DNA of 25,821 bases from IMG/VR virus record IMGVR_UViG_3300048597_000060, positions 1 through 25,821 of that record; one strand, written 5' to 3'. The notes below the pieces were generated by a model that saw only the letters and a program-made list of their open reading frames with translations, was not told the DNA's origin and ran no database searches. A program made the translations under genes and the position numbers. Of this stretch, positions 7,601-16,536 are shown in pieces. Source of the DNA: a virus. How positions within the stretch are numbered: the stretch's first letter is position 1; each line of letters begins with the position of its first letter.

Positions 7601-9286
7601 GAGCGTCACCCGCGACCGCTCTTCAGCGGCAGACAGCGCGCGATATTCATTCTGCAACTCAGTAACACGCGCCTTCAGGTCCGCGCTTATCGGCCCAGCC
7701 TCCAAGTCGCGCAGGAACTCCCCAATGTCGGAATCCTTCTCAGCCGCGACGCCCAGCCGATCACCCGTCGCCTCAGCCCGTCCAGCCGTGCGCGTCGCCT
7801 CCATGCCGCGTTCGTCACCGCGCGCGCGAAGGACAGCAAGCCGGCGATCAATCCTTTCAAGCTGCGCTTCTACCCGCGCCTCAGCATCGGCTGCAACACG
7901 GCGCGCGGCATCAAGTGTCTCCACCTTGTCCTTCACGCCAAGCTTGCGCACCTGTTCAGTTCCCAGCCATCCCGTGAAGCGATGAATTAACTCGTCTTGC
8001 CAGGCGATGATCTGCGGCACGTCCCACATGCGCAGGAGCCAGCTTTGCTGCTGCTCCAACGTCATGTCTTCAGGGAGGATGCCAGCTTTCTTGAGACGTT
8101 CCCAATAGCCGCCGTCGAGTATTTCGGAACGCAGGCGCTTTGCGGCTTCATTGGCTTCTGGTATTGCGCTTTCATAATGCGGGCGCATGGCGCGACCGAC
8201 TTCCTCCAAGAACTCCATCGGGCCAACTTTGCCTTCAGGCACCGCCCCGCGCATGGCGTCGAAAGCGGCCTTGTCCTGGCCCAGCTTGCGCCCGGTATCC
8301 CCGAAATAGTGCATCTGAAACGCATCATCGAGAATCGTGGTGCTCAGCATCTGCACCTGTTTCTGTTCCTGCGTGATGGCCCGTGAGGCGGCAAGGCCCT
8401 GCGTCTGCGCCACCCCCTGCGCCGCGTCTTCAGTGCGCAGAGCGGTTTCAGCCAGATCGAGCATCAATCGGCGTGAAGCTTGCGATTCAGACTGAAGGAC
8501 ATCACGCACCGGAGAGAATCGGCGCACCACCTCACCGAGCCAAGGAACCTTGTCGAGGCCGAACCCGACCAACTGGCCAGTGCGCATATCGGCAGCCGCC
8601 GCACCGGCAGAGGCGGGTTGAGGGTTGAACCCGCTCGCTGCGTCTTCAGCGAACCGAGCGTTCAGCGCCGTTCGCTCCGCAGCCGAGAGGAACTTGGAAG
8701 CCCCGGCCCCAAGGATGCCACCAAGCACCGTGGCGAAGGCGATTGTTTCCGCCGCGTCCTGTCCCGTCCGCGTGATCTGCGTGGGCTGCAACACAGCCTC
8801 TTGTGCCGCCGCGCCAGCCGCAGCCCACGCTGCGACCGACATGGCAGACTTGCCAGCCGCCCAAGACGTGCTCCCCGCCCGATAGAGCGCGCCGCCCGGC
8901 AAGGCTATCGTCGGGTCAAGGATGCCCATGCCGATCTGCGCTACCACACCGCCCCAGCCGGCTTCGCTCAGCACCTTCTTGTCCGCCTCTTCACCGTCGA
9001 TCTGGCGCATGACAGCGCGTGTCTCAGCCGATGAGCGGGAGCCTACGAAAGCGTTCAGATGGCGAGCCTCATAAGGCGTGTCCTTGATGAGATCGAGCGG
9101 GTTGTGTCCCGGCTCATCTTCATAGGCCCCGCCCGATGCAACCAGCCAGTTTCCGAGCGAGCCAACCGTGTTGGCCTGCCTGAAAGCCGCGCCGAGCAGC
9201 GAAGGCGCATTGGGATCAGGCGCTTGGATGCCTTGCCCAAGATTGCCCCGGAACCCTTCCGATTCGTCATAAGACCGGAACCCCAT
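4664..9286 (-). CDS. large internal virion / DNA-ejection protein (gp16-like)
   Basis: 1540 residues, the longest gene. Its ATG shares a base with the upstream stop (TGATG). Residues about 105-200 hold several hydrophobic Gly/Ala-rich stretches that could enter the host membrane (GWGGVVAQIGMGILDPTIAL and FATVLGGILGAGA). Long charged helical regions lie near 460-620 and 750-900, rich in Ala, Arg, Glu and Asp (coiled-coil-like). The last 400 residues contain further hydrophobic pieces (NMLADLGTAAFNSM, MLVTSISAGMISAGIYSAL). Length, layout and position after two other internal proteins match the largest T7-type ejection protein, which leaves the head and helps DNA cross the envelope. The N-terminal transglycosylase domain of T7 gp16 is not visible; a CHAP domain in the preceding gene may replace it. 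Confidence 0.8.
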   Translation of the reverse strand: MGFRSYDESEGFRGNLGQGIQAPDPNAPSLLGAAFRQANTVGSLGNWLVASGGAYEDEPGHNPLDLIKDTPYEARHLNAFVGSRSSAETRAVMRQIDGEEADKKVLSEAGWGGVVAQIGMGILDPTIALPGGALYRAGSTSWAAGKSAMSVAAWAAAGAAAQEAVLQPTQITRTGQDAAETIAFATVLGGILGAGASKFLSAAERTALNARFAEDAASGFNPQPASAGAAAADMRTGQLVGFGLDKVPWLGEVVRRFSPVRDVLQSESQASRRLMLDLAETALRTEDAAQGVAQTQGLAASRAITQEQKQVQMLSTTILDDAFQMHYFGDTGRKLGQDKAAFDAMRGAVPEGKVGPMEFLEEVGRAMRPHYESAIPEANEAAKRLRSEILDGGYWERLKKAGILPEDMTLEQQQSWLLRMWDVPQIIAWQDELIHRFTGWLGTEQVRKLGVKDKVETLDAARRVAADAEARVEAQLERIDRRLAVLRARGDERGMEATRTAGRAEATGDRLGVAAEKDSDIGEFLRDLEAGPISADLKARVTELQNEYRALSAAEERSRVTLDDLDRQRASEVAGALRDPETKLAAGMLTGERNWPKREFSLVDYVIKSGGINPDEFLRGEVKMLGESAKGAGYRGLVAKKGTGKTLDELAEAISELDAGRYGVDRYTPAEVVDMLDAAISGRNPGFFDAEFNVGQLRSNDPLFAAADWAEIIARESPVEIPTRPAMPKSSVVDDVARIAKEGGRNAQKRIADVLAADATKRAAVQAEQRAAVQEGKRIIAEFVTGKWDGMRDGPGRVVNEAIDALEREAAGVPLTIRLEATGEAITATKEQIAALKATLRKAEAGKASAETGVKVAGARADEARMAATVNEKRAQALAERLDAAERKQALLAEARDIARRAQDDAVAGIEEEIGRWGGKTAREALSSIKARDRASGEAAVGAAETLPRSRSADGDIVTAAKRIIESDPDLSPQELREVAMQIVDNIKGTPGGRLFFRDAETAGVDPNSALGRLRGPLARRAFQIPDEVIEGFLVNRADDLMRAYTRTVVPDLRLIEQFGSNDLKVQKQAVAEDFERMITAAPDAKTRAKLEAERVRTLEKIDGVLLRVRGVYGWSEGGLARNIGRIGTLVLALNMLADLGTAAFNSMADIANIIGRQGFMNTFSEGWVPFAKELAGIPSGFKESGRQLQSMGVASEVWHATHGRSLADLQSPFEPVSKFERGIYYAGEKFNLINLQAYWTDWAKTVAGTVTMNEMYRATKALTEGRATAKQIASLAESGIDADMARRIFDQFDASKDVIGTTHLPNTAKWTDGKAREIFEGALAREVEIAVVSPGQEKPLWMSRPVGRLIGQHKSFIAGATERILIANLQRSDAASLAMLVTSISAGMISAGIYSALSGKPLPERPQDWVKEGISKSGVLGWFEEGNNISAKLTRGRVDAFRLIGADKPLARTSNNSFVGQLLGPTVGKAEKLAGVMGDVASGQTSARTIANARQLLPLQNLWATRRLLNEVEDAAANAIGVPLLDRTPKPSPVVSWSQ

Positions 9287-12200
9287 CAGCCGCCTCCAGC
9301 GATCATGCCGGCATCCGTCAGGTTGCCAGTGACGGGACCACCGTTCTGGCGCTGCATCCGGTCTTGAGCAGCCTGCCTTTCGCGGGCGATCTTTGCGTCT
9401 CGCTTGGCGCTGAAATCAGCCCGCGCACGCGCTTTCGGCTCTTCAGGGTCGAAGGCATAGATGAGCGGCTTTCCTTCGCCATCTGTCGCAAGCCGGCTTT
9501 GCCCATTCACCTTGAGGGCGACGAGATAACCAGGCGGGCGCTTCATCGACAGGTCAGCCGGCGTCGTAGGCGCGGCAATCAACTGATAGCTCACACCATC
9601 CATGGGATCAGGGCCAGACCCTGCACCTGCCATTGCCCCGACATCCGGCAAGCCCAGCTTTTCCCCGAGCCGCCGCGCAGCCGTCTTTTCAGGAAGAGCA
9701 GGCGGCTTGATCACGCCAGAATCGACGAGGTAGCGGCCCAGGTCGCGCTTGATCTGTTCCTTCATCCAGTCATGCGAGCCGTTGACCTGAGGATAATACT
9801 TCTCAGGCGGGTATTTCATGATGGCTTCTCCGGCCACCGGGGAGATGCCCCATATGGTCTTCAGCCGCTCTTGCGCCTGCGTCTCGGAAAGCTTCTTGTC
9901 TCGCGTCGCCTTGTAGCGTTCGACGAACAGGCGCTCATAATCCGCCATCATGGCGTCCTGCACGCGCGGCACACCTGACGGCAGCGCCCGCTCGTCATCA
10001 GGGAACCGAGCGCCGGAGCCGGGGAGCCAGCCGTCGAACAGCTTGCGGGCCTTGTCCATCGTGGCGACACCGGAGAACTCGGAGCGGGCCTCGCGCTCCA
10101 GCCTTTCCAGCGCCGGCCCGGTCATGCCCTCAACCGGGTTGTTCACCGCCTTCACCATCTCTTCAGGCGTCGTGTAGTCGCGCAGGGTCTGCCAGTTCTG
10201 GAGCCGGTCCAGTGTCTTGTCTCCGAACTTGTCGGCAAACCGCGTGGGATCAGCACGGTAGAGCGCATCGAGGCCCGACATCGCGGCCTGAAACTTGGCC
10301 GGGTCGCGCGTCATGGTCGCATTGACCAGCACATCCACGACGCCTTCCTGATCCAGCGTCGCGTTCAGGTTCTCGCGTCGGGATGAAAAAAGGCCCTGAT
10401 ACAGATTGGCGACGCCGGAAGCGTTCGCGCGCGCCATCGCCCCCTTGAACTGCTCCACTTCCGCTTTCGGGATCAGCGACCGCGCCGACGTGCCGTCATA
10501 GTTCTCCATCATTCGCGAGACTCGGCCACGCGCCGAGAACACCTGCCCCACGTCTTGCGCGTCTTCATAGTTCGGCATCCGGGGCGCGATCTTTTCAGCC
10601 CCTTCCAGCACTACGCCAAAGCCAAGCCCTTCCGCCGCGCGATAGGGGTTTTCGTCAATGGCCTTGCGGCGCGATTCAAGCTCGCCTTCGACGGCCCTCA
10701 GATAGTCGCGTTGCGCGGGTCCAAGCTGGCCAGCTTCGCCAGCCTGCGTCAGACCAGTGACGATGTTCTCCAGTTCTGGCAGTGGACGCCCGGCAGCCGT
10801 CGCCGCTGCGTCCTTCACCTGAAGAGCTACAAGGATTTCCTGGCGCTTCTTCGGGTCCGAGAGATATGGAACCATCTTGCCAAGTTCCACCATCTCTTCC
10901 CGCGTTGGCGTCAATCCGTCATCCATCGTCTTCTTGATGACATCCCACGCCTCATTCGCCCGCTTGTCGAACGCCTCTTGCGCCGCCCGGCGCGCGGTCA
11001 GCCCGACCGCATCCGTTGTCGCATAGCGCACCACTTCACCGCGCCGCTGGCGTTCTTCGGACCCCGGCCCATGCGTGACGCCCTGCATAACCGTTCCAGC
11101 AGGCGGCGGGACGCGGAAGCCCGCGACTTCCGAAAGTGGCAAGACGTTCTCACGCACGGAGCGCCCATCATTGCCGGCGATGTAGCGGACACGATCACCT
11201 TCAACCGCGACGACGAAACCGACATGGCCAGATCGGCCCGCCGCTTGAGGCGCGAACACCACCACGTCACCCTTGGAGGGCAAATCTGTCGCCGTGCCGT
11301 AGTTCAGAAAATCAGCCGCGCGCAAGGTGTTCGCCCCGGCTTTGCCGCTCGACTTCAACACCGCATCCGCGAAGGCGGCGCACCACGCCACGGAGCGAGG
11401 GTCAATCGCCTGTCCGCCAGTGCGCCTGAAAAACTCTTTCAGCGTCTCGGCATCTCCAGCCGCCGTCATGCCCGCATAGGTGCGCGCGACTTCAGCCGGA
11501 TCAGCCGCCGTGGTGCGACGCCCGGCATTGTTCAGCGCGTCTACCGCCTCATCAGCATTGCGCGCCTGGCCAATGGCTTGCGCACCTTGCCGGCCAGCCA
11601 CGCGAAGCTCCAGAGACTGCGCCTGCCCAAACATGCGCTGGCGGCGCATCTCTCCCACTGTCGCGTCAACTTCCGTCTGAGGCACCGCCTCGCCAGCGCG
11701 CAAGCGCTCATCAAGCGCCCTGCCACGCTCGACAAGATCGGCGCGCGCTTCCTGCCTCACAGCCGCCGCGCCCTGAATATGCGAGCGCACGACACCAAGC
11801 AGCTTGATCCGCTCCGCAGCCGGCAGCGGGCCGTCTTCAGCCATGATGGCGTCTTCGGCCTGCTTCAACGCGCCGGGAAGATCACCCGTGCGCTCATAAT
11901 AGCGCCGCTGCTCGCCGCCGATATAGCTTGCCTTCAGCCTGAAATTCGTCTCGTCATCCGCCGCCTTCTTCTGTTCGGGAGTGAAGACCAGAAGCTGGTT
12001 GCCCATACGCTGCTGGCGAATGTCCTCCAGTTCGGCGCGCTTGGTGTGGAATTCGGTTGTATCGATGCCACCCTTGAATGACAGCGTGTCCAACTCGCCA
12101 AGAATCGCATTCTCGCGAGCGCCAAAGGAAGCGTTGGCGCGCTGGACATCAAGGTTGCGCTTGCTCTGGACCAGTCCATTCCAGTGCTGGATGCCAGATT

Positions 12201-12768
12201 CATCGGCTTCGATCTTCAGGAAGGGCGCAAGGAGCTTGTCGCCTTTGGCACCGACCGACGCGCCATATTCCTTCGCCGCAGCCAGAAAGGCTTCTGGATT
12301 ACCGTCATGCTGCTGGCGCAGCCGCGTCATCTCTTCATTGATTTTGGTCTTGCCCTCCGCAAGTCCGGCCTGCCTTGCCGCGGCATTATAGGCGCTGTCG
12401 GTGTTCGTGAACTCCCACTTCCAGTTGACCTGGATTTCGCCGTTCTCGTCGCGCGTCACGGCCCGCGCGCCTTCCGCCATCGCATAGGGACGCGCGACCT
12501 TTTCGACCATCTGCCCAAGACCGCCGACCGCATCAGCCAGCGCGGAGTAAGGCGCGAGAACCTGATTCGGCGTCAGTTCCGGAATGTTGGAGCGCGGCCT
12601 GCCCTGGATCGAAACAATGTTGGGCTGCACCATCGCGCCGGTCGCGGCCTGCCCAGCGGACCCACCAAACGCCCCATCGACACCGCCGACCACGCGCCCG
12701 CTATCAGGGCCAGAAAGCCCCGTCTTGCCGCCACCGCCAAATCCGGCTTGCTGGAGAACGTCTACCAT
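9286..12768 (-). CDS. internal virion protein with CHAP-type amidase domain (gp15-like)
   Basis: 1160 residues from the ATG at 12768, which follows GAGGA and lies one base after the upstream stop; a TTG at 12783 is less likely. Residues about 440-560 match the peptidoglycan-amidase fold of the TIGR02594/CHAP group: SVAWCAAFADAVL with predicted nucleophile C463, a PSKGDVVVF strand, GHVGFVVAV with H515, and YIAGNDG with N533. Flanking regions are long, charged and helical (residues about 90-430 and 580-1100), as in T7 gp15-like ejection proteins. The enzyme probably opens peptidoglycan locally during DNA entry and is carried in the virion. It sits between the gp14-like and gp16-like genes, completing an ejection trio. 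Confidence 0.85.
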   Translation of the reverse strand: MVDVLQQAGFGGGGKTGLSGPDSGRVVGGVDGAFGGSAGQAATGAMVQPNIVSIQGRPRSNIPELTPNQVLAPYSALADAVGGLGQMVEKVARPYAMAEGARAVTRDENGEIQVNWKWEFTNTDSAYNAAARQAGLAEGKTKINEEMTRLRQQHDGNPEAFLAAAKEYGASVGAKGDKLLAPFLKIEADESGIQHWNGLVQSKRNLDVQRANASFGARENAILGELDTLSFKGGIDTTEFHTKRAELEDIRQQRMGNQLLVFTPEQKKAADDETNFRLKASYIGGEQRRYYERTGDLPGALKQAEDAIMAEDGPLPAAERIKLLGVVRSHIQGAAAVRQEARADLVERGRALDERLRAGEAVPQTEVDATVGEMRRQRMFGQAQSLELRVAGRQGAQAIGQARNADEAVDALNNAGRRTTAADPAEVARTYAGMTAAGDAETLKEFFRRTGGQAIDPRSVAWCAAFADAVLKSSGKAGANTLRAADFLNYGTATDLPSKGDVVVFAPQAAGRSGHVGFVVAVEGDRVRYIAGNDGRSVRENVLPLSEVAGFRVPPPAGTVMQGVTHGPGSEERQRRGEVVRYATTDAVGLTARRAAQEAFDKRANEAWDVIKKTMDDGLTPTREEMVELGKMVPYLSDPKKRQEILVALQVKDAAATAAGRPLPELENIVTGLTQAGEAGQLGPAQRDYLRAVEGELESRRKAIDENPYRAAEGLGFGVVLEGAEKIAPRMPNYEDAQDVGQVFSARGRVSRMMENYDGTSARSLIPKAEVEQFKGAMARANASGVANLYQGLFSSRRENLNATLDQEGVVDVLVNATMTRDPAKFQAAMSGLDALYRADPTRFADKFGDKTLDRLQNWQTLRDYTTPEEMVKAVNNPVEGMTGPALERLEREARSEFSGVATMDKARKLFDGWLPGSGARFPDDERALPSGVPRVQDAMMADYERLFVERYKATRDKKLSETQAQERLKTIWGISPVAGEAIMKYPPEKYYPQVNGSHDWMKEQIKRDLGRYLVDSGVIKPPALPEKTAARRLGEKLGLPDVGAMAGAGSGPDPMDGVSYQLIAAPTTPADLSMKRPPGYLVALKVNGQSRLATDGEGKPLIYAFDPEEPKARARADFSAKRDAKIARERQAAQDRMQRQNGGPVTGNLTDAGMIAGGG

Positions 12769-12769
12769 C

Positions 12770-13711
12770 TCAAGTCCTCGCAAACATCGACATCGGCCCC
12801 ATGCTGAAGCCAGCCGAATTGGACGTTGTGTCAGGCGTCGTCCCTATGCTCCCCATCGACTGACCGAGCGACAGAACGCTTGGGATAGCCCCCAGCATGT
12901 CCGCGAACATCGACATGCTTGCCGCCCGCTTCTGCGCCTTGTAGGTGTTGAGCGTTCCCTGCTGCACTGCTTGGACTTCGAGCAATTCAATTGCCGCCTG
13001 CTTCTCGCCAGCCGTCCGCACGTAATCAGCGGCGGCGTCCGCGATGTAGCCATTCGCCCGCTGCGTCGCGGATTGAGCCTCCAGAGCCGCAGCCTTGCCT
13101 TGTGACTGAAGCCCGCGAGCATCCAGCCCGAACGCGCGCACACGCTCACCAATCGCCTTGATGTCAAGATCGCCGGCACCGATCCGCAATGAATCAATCG
13201 CCGTATCGCGCTGTTGACCAAGCGTCTCACGGACCTTGTTGATGAGCGCCATATGCGTAGGAGAGAAGGCCGTCACGTTCCCTGAAGCGCGGATCGCATC
13301 GACATTGGCCAGCGTCGTTGTCATCTGCTCCCGCATCGCTTCGTCAGTCTGCAAGGCGCGCACGCGAGCCGCATCCGCCGCCGTCTTGATCCGGTCAGCT
13401 TCAATGCGGGCCATGTTCCCGCTCAGCGCGAAAGAGCCGGCTTCCAACCGCGCTTGCTCTGCATCAATCAGGAGGGTGTCCGCCATCTGGCCATAGCCCA
13501 ACGCACGGGCGCGCTGCTGCGCCGATGACATCGCAGCGTCACCCTGCGTCCGTTCAGCCTGCATCCTCAGACGCGAAGCTTCCTGCATCCCCTTCGACAA
13601 GGTATTCATGGCCTGCGAACTGCCAGCCGCGCCCTTGCCGGCTGCTGACAAGCCAGCCTTGCCAACGGCCATTGCGGCTTGGACAGCGGCCATTGAGACG
13701 GGATCGCCCAT
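12770..13711 (-). CDS. internal virion protein (gp14-like)
   Basis: 313 residues. The start overlaps the nozzle stop in TGATG and has GGAGG seven bases upstream. The N-terminus is hydrophobic and Ala/Gly-rich (MAAVQAAMAVGKAGLSAAG), and almost the whole chain from about 35 to 250 is a helical Ala/Gln/Arg sequence with regular 'A..A..AR' heptads. The C-terminus (about 265-313) is Ser/Met/Gly-rich with MFADMLGAIPSVLSLG. Size, composition and position directly after the nozzle gene fit the smallest T7-type ejection protein, which forms the outer-membrane part of the ejection channel. Sequence motifs are weak in this family, so the assignment is mainly positional. Confidence 0.75.
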   Translation of the reverse strand: MGDPVSMAAVQAAMAVGKAGLSAAGKGAAGSSQAMNTLSKGMQEASRLRMQAERTQGDAAMSSAQQRARALGYGQMADTLLIDAEQARLEAGSFALSGNMARIEADRIKTAADAARVRALQTDEAMREQMTTTLANVDAIRASGNVTAFSPTHMALINKVRETLGQQRDTAIDSLRIGAGDLDIKAIGERVRAFGLDARGLQSQGKAAALEAQSATQRANGYIADAAADYVRTAGEKQAAIELLEVQAVQQGTLNTYKAQKRAASMSMFADMLGAIPSVLSLGQSMGSIGTTPDTTSNSAGFSMGPMSMFART

Positions 13712-15822
13712 CAGGTCGCCTCCATCGTCACTTCGAGAAGCGTGAACTTGCCGGGCACCATCGTCCTGATACGGAATTGCGGATCGAACGACCGCCCAAG
13801 CGGGCGCGTGCGATAGACCTCTTCGCGCAGGGGCGGCTCTTCGCCTTGATCTTCACCAGCCCGATAGAAGCCGATCACCATCGAACCGACTTCAAGCGCC
13901 TGCGTCCGCAGGAACTTCGTCGCAACGCGCGCCAGCCGGCGACGGCGCATCCTTTGCCCACGCGATTCCCCTTCCGGAGCCTGGGGAACAAAGGGCATGA
14001 CTTCGGTCTGAAAATGGAAGCCAACCAGCTTGCTTCGTCCCGGAACAATCGGAAGGCCAGACGGGAACACGCCAGCGGCCACCACCCCCTCACCCCGTGG
14101 CCATCCCTCTTGCATCAGCCAATAGCTCATGCCGTTGACCAGCAGTCCCGCAGGCGCATCCGGGTTGACTGTGGCATCCGTCAGAACCGTGTCGTCTTCA
14201 ACTTCCAGAAGACGGACGGGGCCATCAGGAGCGTCATACTCAACGATCATGGCGACTTCGCCATCTCCAGCCGCGTGAATCCAGAGCACGCGCCCAACGC
14301 CATCCCAAGGCAGCCACCCGACGAACTCACGGCGCTGCTGATAGCGGGCTACGGCCATCGTGCCGTCCTCATTGACGACATAGATGTATCGTTCCGGAGC
14401 CGAAACGTCGGATGAGGAAACCGCCATGGCGACCGGGCGTTTGAACAGCGCCGAATGGCGTTCCGAAAGATCATCGATGATATATGGCCGGGCCGCTTGG
14501 CCGGTCCCTATCATCGTCATGACTCGCGTTCGGGCCGAGTTGATGAAAACCAGACCGTCCGTCGATGGCTGGGGCTTGATGCGCGAGGAAGCATCACGCG
14601 AAATCTCACGGAACTCGACAGAGCCGGGCTTCAGCGGGTTGCCGGTCGAAATGGGGATATAATACAGCGCAAGGTCAGTGAACACGAACTGATCAGGCCC
14701 GCCGACAAGATGCAGCACCGTGCAGTTGTCAGGCACGAGTTCGAGGAACGCCTGATCCGCTTCCGGCCCAATGGCGAAATTGAATGGATCAGCAATACCG
14801 CCTTCCAGAATGGCGCGGCTCAACTGCCTGAAGCGGCAGAAGATCAGGCGCTGGCGGTCAAAGCTCACCGAGCCGGGCCAGCCACGAGCGGCAGAACAGA
14901 AAGCTTCGTCCCAAAATGTCCAGGCGGCGGGCGTCGTTTCCGCCGAGGCGGTCACCTTTGTCTTCGAACCCGGCGAAATGATGTTTTCATCAGCCTCGAA
15001 GCCGCTCCAGTTCTTGCTGACAAGCACGCTCAGAATCGTTCCAGAAATGGCAGTGACAAGCCCCTCACAGCCGCTTGTCTGGCCCGTCACAACATCACCG
15101 ACCTGAAAGCCAGCAGTGCTCACAACCGTCACGGAAAGAGTAGGGGGAAGCTGTTCAATCACCGTTGCGCGAACCTGCGAAGGCGACACAAACTCGCTTA
15201 CCTGAACCTGACGTTCGCCATAGCGCAGCCTCACCCCGACATAGCTGGAATTGAACACAGCCGCACTGGCGGTCAGCAGCACAGTTCCGGAACGTGCCGT
15301 TGGTTGAAGGGTGATCGCGCGCTCAGGCTGGAACTGATAGAAGGCTTCAAGGCTTTCGCCATTTGGTCCAACACCAAAGCGAAAATCCGCGCTGGACCAT
15401 GAGCCAGACACAGGATCAAGTGTCAGCACAACCGGCCTGAAGGTCGGATGCACGACAAACAAGCGGTTATCGACACTGACCCAAACGATTTCGGAAACCG
15501 TTTGCGCTGTCCAGGGAAGGCTTGTCAGGACAACTGTGAGGGCAGACACGCTTTCGACCGGGACCAGCGTAACGGACCCATCCGAGAACAGGACGCGCCA
15601 CTCCTCTTGCGATGTGAAGCGAATACGTTCACTCACGACAAAATCGCCGCGAGAAATGGCCCGCCTGCCAGGCCGGCGCGTCGCCGCACCTGTCGAAAGC
15701 ACACGCAGATTCCGGCCCACGCGCAAGGACTTGCGCATGAACGCCTCATCATCGCGGCGCATAACCGTGTCATCGGCTTGCCCGGCAGAAAAATCGCGCT
15801 GCGCCCAGGTTATCTTTGTCAC
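13711..15822 (-). CDS. tail nozzle protein (tail tubular protein B, gp12-like)
   Basis: 703 residues, starting at GTG in a GTGA overlap with the adaptor gene. The opening MTKITWAQRDFSAGQADDTVMRRDD, followed by the 'GAATRRPGRR' segment, is typical of the podovirus nozzle family, where 'F..G..S....R.D' and 'RPG' motifs recur. The middle is beta-rich with WPGSVSFDRQRLIFCRF..., GPEADQAF, QFVFTDLALYYIP and SSDVSAPERYIYVVNEDG. The protein would form the distal tube of the short tail. No catalytic domain was seen. It is encoded between the gp11-like adaptor and the ejection proteins, the standard order. Confidence 0.88.
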   Translation of the reverse strand: MTKITWAQRDFSAGQADDTVMRRDDEAFMRKSLRVGRNLRVLSTGAATRRPGRRAISRGDFVVSERIRFTSQEEWRVLFSDGSVTLVPVESVSALTVVLTSLPWTAQTVSEIVWVSVDNRLFVVHPTFRPVVLTLDPVSGSWSSADFRFGVGPNGESLEAFYQFQPERAITLQPTARSGTVLLTASAAVFNSSYVGVRLRYGERQVQVSEFVSPSQVRATVIEQLPPTLSVTVVSTAGFQVGDVVTGQTSGCEGLVTAISGTILSVLVSKNWSGFEADENIISPGSKTKVTASAETTPAAWTFWDEAFCSAARGWPGSVSFDRQRLIFCRFRQLSRAILEGGIADPFNFAIGPEADQAFLELVPDNCTVLHLVGGPDQFVFTDLALYYIPISTGNPLKPGSVEFREISRDASSRIKPQPSTDGLVFINSARTRVMTMIGTGQAARPYIIDDLSERHSALFKRPVAMAVSSSDVSAPERYIYVVNEDGTMAVARYQQRREFVGWLPWDGVGRVLWIHAAGDGEVAMIVEYDAPDGPVRLLEVEDDTVLTDATVNPDAPAGLLVNGMSYWLMQEGWPRGEGVVAAGVFPSGLPIVPGRSKLVGFHFQTEVMPFVPQAPEGESRGQRMRRRRLARVATKFLRTQALEVGSMVIGFYRAGEDQGEEPPLREEVYRTRPLGRSFDPQFRIRTMVPGKFTLLEVTMEAT

Positions 15823-16421
15823 GTCGGCCAGCGCAGGCCACGCGGACCCGCCCCCCTGCGACGCAGCGCAGACGTGGACTTGAACACAGCCCGCCGCCCA
15901 CCTTGCCGGTCCGTCTGGAATCGGACCTGTTCAAGAAGATCATTGAAGGCCCCCAACCGACGATCAGCCCGCGTGTCCTCTTCGTTGAGGCCACGAAGGA
16001 TCAGTTCTTCAACCTTGACCGTCAGAAGCTCGCGGAAGTTCAGCGGCCATTGATCCGCAGGAGGCGCACGGACATAGGAGACTTCCACGCCATCTTCATA
16101 GGGCAGGCAAAGCTTGCCGCCCGCCATCTCGTAATTCGAGACAGGAATGCCGCTCACATAGACAGCTTCGACATGCAGGCATTCTGTCGGAAGGGCGAAA
16201 GCCACTTCGAAAAGGACAGACGGGCTGGACAGCGCACGAGACGAAAGCGCAATGCGCTTCTTGGCAAAGTTCCATTCATGGGCATTCAGCAGCGATCCAA
16301 GCGCCCGGCGATAAGCTGACTCAGACGCAATCCATTCATCCGAGCCGTCATGTTCGACGGTCAGTGGATTGTTGCCAGTGGCGATCAGGGCATCATTGAT
16401 GATCTGGAGACGTGCCGACAT
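15819..16421 (-). CDS. head-tail adaptor (tail tubular protein A, gp11-like)
   Basis: 200 residues, ATG preceded by AAGG seven bases upstream. The family pattern is plain: IINDALIATGNNPL, ESAYRRALGSLLNAHEWNFA, LPTECLHVEAVYV and the C-terminal 'LTVKVEELILRGLNEE' helix. The protein links the portal ring to the nozzle and carries fibre attachment sites. It is the first gene after the intrinsic terminator and after the fourth late-motif copy, so it probably opens the tail transcription unit. The last 30 residues are Arg/Gly-rich and possibly disordered. Confidence 0.9.
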   Translation of the reverse strand: MSARLQIINDALIATGNNPLTVEHDGSDEWIASESAYRRALGSLLNAHEWNFAKKRIALSSRALSSPSVLFEVAFALPTECLHVEAVYVSGIPVSNYEMAGGKLCLPYEDGVEVSYVRAPPADQWPLNFRELLTVKVEELILRGLNEEDTRADRRLGAFNDLLEQVRFQTDRQGGRRAVFKSTSALRRRGAGPRGLRWPT

Positions 16422-16452
16422 GCCAGCACCTTGAGAGCGTCACCCTTCATCA

Positions 16453-16462
16453 TCAACGCACA
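16453..16462 (-). promoter_or_regulatory. late-gene motif copy 4 (TGTGCGTTGA)
   Basis: Minus-strand TGTGCGTTGA followed by TGATGAAGGG, 31 nt upstream of the gp11-like start. Its first base lies in the T-run of the terminator at 16462-16503, giving a back-to-back terminator and candidate promoter. GAGGG is missing in this copy, though GAAGGG occurs a few bases further on. Confidence 0.6.
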
Positions 16463-16503
16463 AACGAAAACCCCGCCCCCCATTGTGGCTATGGGGAGCG
16501 GGG
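16462..16503 (-). terminator. rho-independent terminator after the head genes
   Basis: On the minus strand CCCCGCTCCCCAT and ATGGGGGGCGGGG form a 13-bp stem with a single G-T wobble and a seven-base loop (AGCCACA), followed by TTTTCGTTT. It lies 33 bp after the stop of the 69-residue gene and before the gp11-like gene. The opposite strand has no T-run, so it acts on late transcription only. It should reduce read-through from capsid to tail genes. Confidence 0.9.
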
Positions 16504-16536
16504 CCGAACAACCCGACAGGACAGGGGGGAGAGCAG

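Noticed and set aside
6365-7990. Long plus-strand open frame opposite the gp16-like gene (541 codons), and similar ones at 10555-12081.
   Set aside because: They are antisense shadows of GC-rich ejection-protein genes, Arg/His/Pro-rich, with no ribosome site or family pattern.
4664-9286. A lytic transglycosylase domain in the gp16-like protein, expected from T7.
   Set aside because: No catalytic Glu in an ES..NP..SP..A-type context was found near its N-terminus.
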